A DNA stretch of 13,211 bases, taken from Bacteroidales bacterium. Its GTDB lineage: Bacteria > Bacteroidota > Bacteroidia > Bacteroidales > UBA932. Of the stretch, positions 1 through 5,254 are shown piece by piece; the stretch's first letter is position 1, and each line of letters starts with the position of its first letter. Both the position numbers and the translations under genes were made by a program. Under the pieces are notes generated by a model. It did no database searches. It was given only the letters and a program-made list of their open reading frames with translations, and had not been told where the DNA came from. The stretch covers positions 1-13,211 of the forward strand of contig JAIKYL010000004.1 in assembly GCA_024683255.1 (NCBI GenBank). The letters run 5' to 3'.

Positions 1-496
1 TGCATGCCTCATAATCAAAAGAGATGAACATTACGCGGGAAGGGCTCCAGAGACCCTTTTCCTTCAGGATGCCGATACAGCGGTCCATCATGGCATCGGC
101 CCGCTCCCGGCTGCGCTGCTTTTTGAATTCCAAAACCAGCACGGTGGAAGCGGACTTTATCCCCTGATCCATATACTGCTCAAAGGTGGATATCGGTTCA
201 CCGTTAGACAGCGTGCCCCTTTGCAAAAGTCCAGGATAGGTTCCGGTCTGGATACCCATCCCACGGAACGAAGGGTCGTGATTCACTACAACCACATCGT
301 CCGCGGTAATATGCACATCAAATTCACTCCCCCAGAATCCGTTGTCCTGGGCCGCCTTTAACGAGGCCAGCGAATTCTGCGCATTCCCGGCCGCCTCACA
401 CTGCCAGAAGCCCCGGTGCGCACAGATCTGCTGGGCAGGCAGCATCAGCGGAGAAAAAAGCAGTAACGCTAAAACAAAAAAAGGTTTAGTTCTCAT
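1..496 (-). CDS. Glycerophosphodiester phosphodiesterase, exported (5' part; runs off left edge)
   Basis: The ATG is at 494-496 and 165 codons are visible; the 3' end lies beyond base 1. Residues 1-21 form a signal peptide (MRTK, then a Phe/Leu-rich core ending LPAQQ), so the enzyme is probably periplasmic. The mature part opens with the GDPD-family core: His27-Arg28-Gly29, Asn41-Ser42, Glu58-x-Asp60, and His73-Asp74 in VVVVNHDPSF. In this family these residues bind the divalent metal and act as general acid/base, hydrolysing glycerophosphodiesters to glycerol-3-phosphate and an alcohol. The fold is a TIM barrel of roughly 250-300 residues, so about half is missing here. The gene follows the lptB-ending operon on the same strand, but a 114-bp gap with a terminator-like hairpin and a sigma-54-like promoter suggests separate control. 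The substrate is unknown. The family call is firm. Confidence 0.88.
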   Translation of the reverse strand, partial: MRTKPFFVLALLLFSPLMLPAQQICAHRGFWQCEAAGNAQNSLASLKAAQDNGFWGSEFDVHITADDVVVVNHDPSFRGMGIQTGTYPGLLQRGTLSNGEPISTFEQYMDQGIKSASTVLVLEFKKQRSRERADAMMDRCIGILKEKGLWSPSRVMFISFDYEAC

Positions 497-514
497 ATCT
501 TACTGTATAAAAAC

Positions 515-546
515 AATGGAGGCGACCCTCACGGGCTGCCTCCATT
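515..546 (-). terminator. Terminator-like hairpin with T tract between lptB and the phosphodiesterase gene
   Basis: Bases 515-523 (AATGGAGGC) pair perfectly with 538-546 (GCCTCCATT), and inside them 526-528 (CCC) pair with 533-535 (GGG). Read on the minus strand, the stem is followed by GTTTTTATAC, as in a rho-independent terminator. It most simply ends the lptB operon. It also lies between the sigma-54-like site and the phosphodiesterase start codon, only 18 bp upstream of that ATG, so it may act as an attenuator or leader hairpin for that gene. Confidence 0.7.
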
Positions 547-570
547 ATAGTATTAACTAACCAACTTAAA

Positions 571-586
571 ACTAACCTCGGTTAGT
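571..586. promoter_or_regulatory. Short perfect palindrome ACTAACC-TC-GGTTAGT
   Basis: Two 7-base arms (571-577 and 580-586) flank a 2-base centre. The left arm core AACTAACC also occurs as a direct repeat at 555-562, 15 bp away. The palindrome covers the start point expected from the sigma-54-like element next to it. It could be an operator, or a weak hairpin at the 3' end of the lptB transcript, since TTTTAA follows it on the minus strand. The sequence alone cannot decide. Confidence 0.4.
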
Positions 587-590
587 GTTA

Positions 591-608
591 TTGCAAGAGG
601 CGTGCCAA
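591..608 (-). promoter_or_regulatory. Sigma-54 (RpoN) -24/-12 promoter match
   Basis: On the minus strand bases 608-591 read TTGGCACG-CCTC-TTGCAA. This matches the RpoN consensus TTGGCACG-N4-TTGCW, with the invariant GG and GC exactly 10 bases apart. It begins just after the lptB stop codon and points at the phosphodiesterase gene; the predicted start is near base 581, giving a leader of about 85 nt. This is a motif match only: no activator gene or upstream enhancer site is identified here. Confidence 0.55.
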
Positions 609-610
609 AC

Positions 611-1414
611 TTAAACGGATTGTTCGTGTTCCACCTCTACGCGGGCCCTTTCCACACTCTTGGAACGCTTGAGCACAAAGCCCGAGCCCAGGTATTTGGT
701 GCGCACATCTTCATCGGCCGCCAGCTCCTGCGGCGTACCGGCCTGCAGGATCACGCCTTCGTACAGCAGGTATGCCCGGTCCGTAATGGCCAGGGTTTCG
801 CCTACATTGTGGTCCGTAATAATGACGCCGATGTTGCGGTATTTTAGTTTGGCAATAATATACTGGATGTCTTCCACGGCAATGGGGTCCACGCCGGCGA
901 ACGGTTCGTCCAGGAGGATAAACTTGGGATCCACCGCCAGGGCACGTGCAATTTCGCAGCGGCGTCGTTCACCGCCGGAGAGCTGGATACCCAGGGACTT
1001 GCGCACCTTGGAGAGATTGAACTCGTCTATGAGCTTTTCCATACGCGCCAGGCGTTCCGCCTTGGTCATGCCCTGGGTGCTCTTGGAGAGTTCCATCACG
1101 GAAAGGATGTTGTCCTCCACGGACATCTTCCGGAACACGGAAGCCTCCTGCGGCAGATAACCCACCCCCAGCTGTGCCCGCTGGTACATGGGCAGTTTGG
1201 TGATTTCCGTGGAGTTGCCGTCCTCGTCGTCCAGGAAGATCCGGCCGCCGTTGGGCTTGATCTGGCCCGTAATCATGTAGAAGCTGGTGGTCTTTCCGGC
1301 GCCGTTGGGCCCCAGGAAGCCCACGATCTCTCCCTGTTCCACCTCCATGGAAACGCCCTTCACCACCGTGCGGACGCCGTATTTCTTAACCAGTTTTTCT
1401 GCTCTTAATTTCAT
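611..1414 (-). CDS. lptB: LPS export ABC transporter ATP-binding protein LptB
   Basis: A 267-residue ABC ATPase with Walker A GPNGAGKT (35-42), Q-loop Gln89 (YLPQEASVF), signature LSGGERRR (145-152), Walker B FILLDEP (165-171) and H-loop His202. The motifs [16 protein letters not shown] and [18 protein letters not shown] are typical of LptB, which powers LptFG in extracting LPS from the inner membrane and pushing it along the Lpt bridge. LptB proteins are about 240 residues; this one has a charged tail of some 20 residues after [10 protein letters not shown]. It is the last gene of the minus-strand operon, 46 bp after dnaX. Its ATG (1412-1414) lies inside a 17-bp tandem duplication and overlaps the stop of a six-codon upstream ORF as ATGA, so translation may be coupled. 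The transmembrane partners are not in the window. Confidence 0.95.
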   Translation of the reverse strand: MKLRAEKLVKKYGVRTVVKGVSMEVEQGEIVGFLGPNGAGKTTSFYMITGQIKPNGGRIFLDDEDGNSTEITKLPMYQRAQLGVGYLPQEASVFRKMSVEDNILSVMELSKSTQGMTKAERLARMEKLIDEFNLSKVRKSLGIQLSGGERRRCEIARALAVDPKFILLDEPFAGVDPIAVEDIQYIIAKLKYRNIGVIITDHNVGETLAITDRAYLLYEGVILQAGTPQELAADEDVRTKYLGSGFVLKRSKSVERARVEVEHEQSV

Positions 1415-1431
1415 AGATTCTTCGCTTCCAT
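1411..1431 (-). other. Six-codon upstream ORF overlapping the lptB start (ATGA)
   Basis: Within the tandem duplication the first copy read on the minus strand also supplies an ATG (1429-1431). It opens the reading frame MEAKNL and stops at TGA (1411-1413), overlapping the lptB ATG (1412-1414) by two bases. Such an overlap allows translational coupling. It may equally be a chance product of the duplication, and no ribosome-binding site supports it. Confidence 0.25.
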
Positions 1432-1457
1432 AGATTCTTCGCTTCGCTCAGAATGAC
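1412..1457. repeat. Short interspersed repeat with 17-bp tandem duplication in the dnaX-lptB gap
   Basis: Bases 1412-1428 and 1429-1445 are identical 17-mers (CATAGATTCTTCGCTTC). The second continues as GCTCAGAATGAC to 1457. The minus-strand translation of this stretch reads CHSERSEES, a peptide I recall from many bacterial proteomes as the signature of a dispersed imperfect-palindrome repeat (ends ATTCT/AGAAT). Here the element fills almost the whole 46-bp gap and its edge includes the lptB start codon. The exact duplication is seen directly; membership of the dispersed family is from memory. Confidence 0.7.
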
Positions 1458-1460
1458 AGT

Positions 1461-3254
1461 TTATTTGGTATCCAGACCCATATCGGCCACAAAGGCGCGG
1501 ACCTCCGGGTTCTTTTCCATCAGGTCCTTGGCCTTTTCTTCCGGCATATAGGGCTTCTTTTCGCTTTCTTCCATAGGGGTGACCGAAACCACCACATTCA
1601 CCTTGGAGCAGCCCAGCAACTCCCGGAGTTTCTTTTCCAGTTCCCGGAGCATCTTCTCCTCCACCCACTGCTTCTGGGCCTCGTTGGTCACAAAGAATTC
1701 CACCTGTTTCACCCCGTTCTCTTCCGACAGCTGGATGTTCCCGCCGGAAAGCATGCTGGCAAGACGCGGTTTGGCACTGTACTGCCCGGCCAGTTCCTTC
1801 CATTTAAGGCGCACCAAGTCGTCCTCCGGCAGGGCAGCTTCCTGCTGCACGGCCTCCACCGGCGCAGGTTCTTCCACCTTCTCCTCCATAATGGAATTGA
1901 TGGAAAGGGCCGATCCGGTCTTGGGAGAACGACGACGCGCGGGGGCAGGAGATGGCCGGTCGCTGCCGGCCATGACGGATGAGGCAGGAGCCTGTATCGC
2001 TCCGGAGGAAGATGCACTTCCCGTAGCATCGGCATAATTCTTCGCGGAGGGAAGTGCATCTTCCTTCGGTGCAGCAGGCCTCAGCTTTCCGGAGGAGGAT
2101 GCCCTTTCCGTAGCATCGGCATAATTCTTAGCGGAGGAAAGGGCATCCTCCGCAGGAGTAGCAGGCATAAGCCGACTGAGCCGCATTAGGGCATACTCTA
2201 TGTGCAGGCGGGGATTCACCGCCGCCTTATAGCCGGTTTCACAGGCCGTGGTGATGCCCAGGGCGTCGAAGAGGAACTGGGCGCTGCAGCGGGAAGCCTG
2301 GTTGGCATAGCGCTTCTTGAGCGAATCCGGCAGTTCCAGCAGCGGTTCCAGGCCGCCGGTCTTGGCAACCACCAGGTTGCGCAGGTGGCTGGACAGCGAA
2401 CCCACGAAATGCAGGGCGTTGAAGCCCTTGGACAGAATCTCGTCAAACAGCAGGAAGGCGGAGCCGTAGTCTCCGGCAAGGAAATGATCCACCAGGCGGA
2501 AACTGTACTCGTAATCCAGCACGTTCAGGTTCCTGATCACATCCTCGTATTTCACATCCGTGCCGCAGAACGCCACCGTCTGGTCGAAGATGGTGAGGGC
2601 GTCGCGCATGGCTCCATCGGCCTTGGAGGCTATCACGTGCAGGGATTCGTCGTCTATGGTAACGTTTTCCTTGGTGGCGATGGTACGCAGGTTCCGCACC
2701 ATGTCCGGGATGGAGATGCGGTTGAAGTCGTACGTCTGGCAGCGGCTGAGGATGGTGGGGAGGATCTTGTGCTTCTCCGTGGTGGCCAGGATGAAGATGG
2801 CGTGTGCCGGCGGCTCCTCCAGCGTCTTGAGGAAGGCGTTGAAGGCCGATTGGGAGAGCATATGCACCTCGTCTATGATATAGACGCTGTACTTTCCCAC
2901 CTGCGGCGGCACCTGCACCTGCTCCATGAGGGCCTTGATGTCCTCCACCGAATTGTTGGAGGCGGCGTCCAGCTCATGGATGCAATAGCTCCGGCCTTCC
3001 TGGAAGGAAACGCAGGATTCGCACTCCCCGCAGGGCTCCATGTCCGGCCCGGGATGGGCGCAGTTTATCATCTTGGCGAAAATACGGGCGGTAGTGGTCT
3101 TTCCCACGCCCCGCGGGCCGCAGAAAAGATATGCATGCGCCAGCTGTCCCCGCTTGATGGAATTGGACAGGGTCCGCGCAATGTTATCCTGGCCGATGAG
3201 GGTCCCGAAGGAGTCCGGTCTGTATTTTCTTGCCGATACGATGTACTGACTCAT
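1461..3254 (-). CDS. dnaX: DNA polymerase III subunit gamma/tau
   Basis: A 597-residue clamp-loader ATPase that loads the sliding clamp and, as tau, links polymerase to helicase. Visible in order: the N-terminal SARKYRPDSFGTLIGQ motif, Walker A GPRGVGKT (46-53), zinc-binding cysteines 65, 75, 78 and 81, Walker B DEVH (128-131), sensor 1 LATTE (157-161) and the SRC arginine-finger motif (170-172). The AAA+ and collar region ends near residue 360. A Ser/Ala/Pro-rich linker of about 100 residues follows, then a conserved C-terminal domain (about 470-575, KWKELAGQYSAKPRLASML). The linker holds two tandem 29-residue repeats encoded by hairpin-forming DNA plus another palindrome. I saw no E. coli-type AAAAAAG slippery site for making gamma. 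It starts 6 bp after the upstream protease gene. Confidence 0.96.
   Translation of the reverse strand: MSQYIVSARKYRPDSFGTLIGQDNIARTLSNSIKRGQLAHAYLFCGPRGVGKTTTARIFAKMINCAHPGPDMEPCGECESCVSFQEGRSYCIHELDAASNNSVEDIKALMEQVQVPPQVGKYSVYIIDEVHMLSQSAFNAFLKTLEEPPAHAIFILATTEKHKILPTILSRCQTYDFNRISIPDMVRNLRTIATKENVTIDDESLHVIASKADGAMRDALTIFDQTVAFCGTDVKYEDVIRNLNVLDYEYSFRLVDHFLAGDYGSAFLLFDEILSKGFNALHFVGSLSSHLRNLVVAKTGGLEPLLELPDSLKKRYANQASRCSAQFLFDALGITTACETGYKAAVNPRLHIEYALMRLSRLMPATPAEDALSSAKNYADATERASSSGKLRPAAPKEDALPSAKNYADATGSASSSGAIQAPASSVMAGSDRPSPAPARRRSPKTGSALSINSIMEEKVEEPAPVEAVQQEAALPEDDLVRLKWKELAGQYSAKPRLASMLSGGNIQLSEENGVKQVEFFVTNEAQKQWVEEKMLRELEKKLRELLGCSKVNVVVSVTPMEESEKKPYMPEEKAKDLMEKNPEVRAFVADMGLDTK
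1952..1973. repeat. Intragenic palindrome in the dnaX linker (ATGGCCGG arms)
   Basis: Bases 1952-1959 (ATGGCCGG) pair with 1966-1973 (CCGGCCAT) around a six-base loop. It encodes MAGSDRP near residues 428-435 of DnaX. It is unlike the 87-bp units 33 bp away, so it appears to be a separate palindromic element in the same linker. Similar GGCCGG-cored palindromes are common dispersed repeats in bacteria, but whether this one is dispersed in this genome cannot be seen here. Confidence 0.5.
2001..2066. repeat. Palindromic unit A inside dnaX: 16-bp perfect arms, 26-base loop
   Basis: Arm 2007-2022 (GGAAGATGCACTTCCC) pairs perfectly with 2049-2064 (GGGAAGTGCATCTTCC), and the A2006-T2065 pair extends the stem. 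The loop is 2023-2048. The unit encodes EDALPSAKNYADATGSASS in DnaX. It lies exactly 87 bp (29 codons) from unit B and keeps the reading frame. Its loop differs from that of unit B at one base (C2043 against A2130). Confidence 0.85.
2088..2151. repeat. Palindromic unit B inside dnaX: 16-bp perfect arms, 26-base loop
   Basis: Arm 2094-2109 (GGAGGATGCCCTTTCC) pairs perfectly with 2136-2151 (GGAAAGGGCATCCTCC); the loop is 2110-2135. It encodes EDALSSAKNYADATERASS. Compared with unit A, three positions differ in each arm, and every change is matched on the partner arm (2097-2148, 2103-2142, 2107-2138 against 2010-2061, 2016-2055, 2020-2051). Both units are preceded by TCCGGA. Confidence 0.85.
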
Positions 3255-3260
3255 AAGTGT

Positions 3261-4841
3261 TTACTTTTCCAATTCCTGCAAAGCCACGGTCACGGTGTTG
3301 TCCACCGGCATGTAGTATTTGTAGTATGCGTTTTCTCCCAGTTTGGAGTAACGGGCCACCAGGGCCTGCAGCTGAGGAATCAGGTACGCCTTGGTCTTTT
3401 CCCATTCTTCCGCCGTTGCCGTAATGCCGTCTGTCTTGAACGCGAAGCTGCGGAAGGAACCCGCCACGTCCACATCCTTCAAGAATTGGTCCATATCCGG
3501 ATATTTCTCAATGGAGAGGAGACGGTCCTTGTAGCGGTCGAAGATGGCCGATGCGAAACGCATCTGCGTGGCCTTCCGGTTGCACTGCTGATAAAAGCTG
3601 GTGGCACGGGTGGTGTCCATGGGGACGAACACGTCCGGCATGATACCGCCTCCGCCATACACTTCCCGCCCGTTCCGGGTGTGATGGATGTCCGATTTAT
3701 CCAGCTTGACGCTGTCGGCATAGAAGATCTCGCCGGCGGTGTAGCGGTTGTAAATGTCGTATTCGTAGTTGTCGTAAGGCTTCTGGATGCACCGGCCGCT
3801 GGGGGTATAATAACGCGCCACGGTGAGCCGGAGGCCGGAATGGTCCGAGAAGTCGTATTCCTCCTGCACCAGGCCCTTCCCGAAGGAGCGTCGGCCTACG
3901 ATCCTGCCCCTGTCGTTGTCCTGGATGGCACCCGCCACAATCTCACTGGCCGATGCCGAATTCTCGCTGATGAGCACCGTGAGTCCCACGTCCTTGAGGC
4001 TCCCCTTTCCATCGGCCCGGAAGACTTCCCGAACCCGCTCACGGCCCTTAACATACAGGATAACATCTCCCCGCTCCAGGAAGTCGTTGCACAGAAGGAG
4101 CGCCTGGTCCAGGTAACCGCCGGTGTTGTCCCGGATGTCCAGGATAAGGTGCTGCATGCCGCGGTCCATGAGGTATTCCGCCGCTTCGTGGAACTCCTGG
4201 AAAGTGGTCCGGGAGAATTTGGCCAGGCGGATGTAACCCACCGCATCCTGGAGAATGAAGGAAGCGTCCACGCTGCGGACCGGGATCTTCCCGCGGATAA
4301 TCTTGAAGGGAATCTCCTCCTTCCCGCGCTGGACCGTAATGGTGACCTTGGTCCCGGAAGGACCCTTCATCCGACGCACCATGCTGTCCTGCGGGAAGCG
4401 AACACCGGCAATAAGCTGGTCGTCCACCTTAAGGATCCGGTCCCCTACCAGGAGACCCGCCTTTTCCGACGGACCGCCGGCAATCACCTCCAGCACGATG
4501 GCCGTATCGTTGGGCACGTTGAACTGGATGCCGATGCCCTCGAAATTGCCGGCCAGGTCTTCCTGGGCGGCCGTGAGCTGCATGGGCGGCATATAGACCG
4601 AATGCGGATCCAGCTTGGAAAGGATGCCCGCAATGGCGGCATCCGTGATGCCCTCCTGATTTATGGTGTCTACATAATTCTTCTGCACCAGGTCCAGCAT
4701 CAGGTTCACCTTGCTCCAGTCCTCGTTCTTTACGCGCACATAATGGCGGCTGTCACGGTACTTCACCACAGAAAGGGTCACCAGCACGCCTATGACCACT
4801 CCCAGAAGAACCTGGATCAGCTGAATGTATTTCTTTTGCAT
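3261..4841 (-). CDS. C-terminal processing peptidase, S41 family with PDZ domain
   Basis: A 526-residue serine protease with an N-terminal membrane anchor (about residues 7-27), so the catalytic part should face the periplasm. An N-terminal helical region (about 40-100) precedes a PDZ domain (about 105-180: GIGIQFN, AGGPSEKAGLLVGDRIL). The S41 catalytic core follows, with LDIRDNTGGYLDQA (234-247), the nucleophile motif SASASE with Ser297, Asp308, and the general base Lys322 in SFGKGLVQ. The Ser-to-Lys distance of 25 residues equals that of E. coli Prc (Ser430/Lys455). Proteins of this family trim or degrade envelope proteins from the C terminus. A C-terminal extension (about 410-526) has no function I recognise. 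Gaps are 8 bp to the upstream dCMP deaminase gene and 6 bp to dnaX. The substrates are unknown. Confidence 0.94.
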   Translation of the reverse strand: MQKKYIQLIQVLLGVVIGVLVTLSVVKYRDSRHYVRVKNEDWSKVNLMLDLVQKNYVDTINQEGITDAAIAGILSKLDPHSVYMPPMQLTAAQEDLAGNFEGIGIQFNVPNDTAIVLEVIAGGPSEKAGLLVGDRILKVDDQLIAGVRFPQDSMVRRMKGPSGTKVTITVQRGKEEIPFKIIRGKIPVRSVDASFILQDAVGYIRLAKFSRTTFQEFHEAAEYLMDRGMQHLILDIRDNTGGYLDQALLLCNDFLERGDVILYVKGRERVREVFRADGKGSLKDVGLTVLISENSASASEIVAGAIQDNDRGRIVGRRSFGKGLVQEEYDFSDHSGLRLTVARYYTPSGRCIQKPYDNYEYDIYNRYTAGEIFYADSVKLDKSDIHHTRNGREVYGGGGIMPDVFVPMDTTRATSFYQQCNRKATQMRFASAIFDRYKDRLLSIEKYPDMDQFLKDVDVAGSFRSFAFKTDGITATAEEWEKTKAYLIPQLQALVARYSKLGENAYYKYYMPVDNTVTVALQELEK

Positions 4842-4849
4842 AGGCGCCG

Positions 4850-5251
4850 CTACTGGGATTGTTCCACTTCAATGCCCGCCCGGCGGAGGAGGTCCACGCC
4901 GTCCGTAAGGCGGTATTCGTCCCTGTACACAACCCGTTTGATGCCGGACTGGATAATGAGCTTGGCGCATTCCACGCAGGGGGAAGCCGTAACATACAGG
5001 GTGGCGCCCTCCGAACTGTTGCCGGACTTGGCCACCTTGGTAATGGCATTGGCCTCCGCATGGAGGACATAGGGCTTGGTTACCCCGTTTTCGTCCTCGC
5101 AGATATTCTCAAAGCCCGACGGCGTTCCGTTGTAGCCGTCGGAGATGATCATCCGGTCCTTCACCAGCAGGGCCCCCACCTGCCTGCGCTTGCAGTAGGA
5201 ATTGTGGGCCCAGATTTCGGCCATTTCCAGGTAACTATGATCGAATTTCAT
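4850..5251 (-). CDS. dCMP deaminase family protein (zinc cytidine/deoxycytidylate deaminase)
   Basis: A 133-residue protein with the full deaminase zinc site: His64-Ala-Glu66 (HAEANAI, where Glu is the proton shuttle) and Pro91-Cys92-x-x-Cys95 (PCVEC). The opening SYCKRRQVGALLVKD and the loop DGYNGTPSGFENICED are typical of ComEB/dCMP deaminases. These convert dCMP to dUMP to feed thymidylate synthesis, and usually bind dCTP and dTTP as allosteric effectors. The length is short but complete for the bacterial form. The gene lies 3 bp after the acyl-CoA ligase gene and 8 bp before the S41 protease gene, so it is surely co-transcribed. A related deaminase with another substrate cannot be fully excluded, but dCMP is most likely. 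Confidence 0.93.
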   Translation of the reverse strand: MKFDHSYLEMAEIWAHNSYCKRRQVGALLVKDRMIISDGYNGTPSGFENICEDENGVTKPYVLHAEANAITKVAKSGNSSEGATLYVTASPCVECAKLIIQSGIKRVVYRDEYRLTDGVDLLRRAGIEVEQSQ

Positions 5252-5254
5252 ACT

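Noticed and set aside
544..549. TATAAT on the minus strand upstream of the phosphodiesterase gene as a sigma-70 -10 box
   Set aside because: It overlaps the hairpin stem, has no properly spaced -35 element, and is not the Bacteroidota consensus.
342..560. A 72-codon plus-strand frame across the left intergenic region
   Set aside because: It overlaps the signal peptide region of the phosphodiesterase gene and the hairpin, with no motif or plausible start signals.
2001..2151. CRISPR-like array from the two palindromic units
   Set aside because: There are only two units, they are in frame within dnaX, the region between them is not spacer-like, and no cas genes are near.
1461..2160. Programmed -1 frameshifting in dnaX as in E. 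coli
   Set aside because: I looked for an A-AAA-AAG type slippery heptamer on the coding strand near the hairpins and linker and saw none; the hairpins alone do not support it.
2202..5072. A 956-codon open frame on the plus strand
   Set aside because: It is antisense to dnaX, the S41 protease and part of the deaminase gene, all clear families. Its composition (runs rich in His, Val, Gly, Leu) is that of a shadow frame in high-GC DNA.
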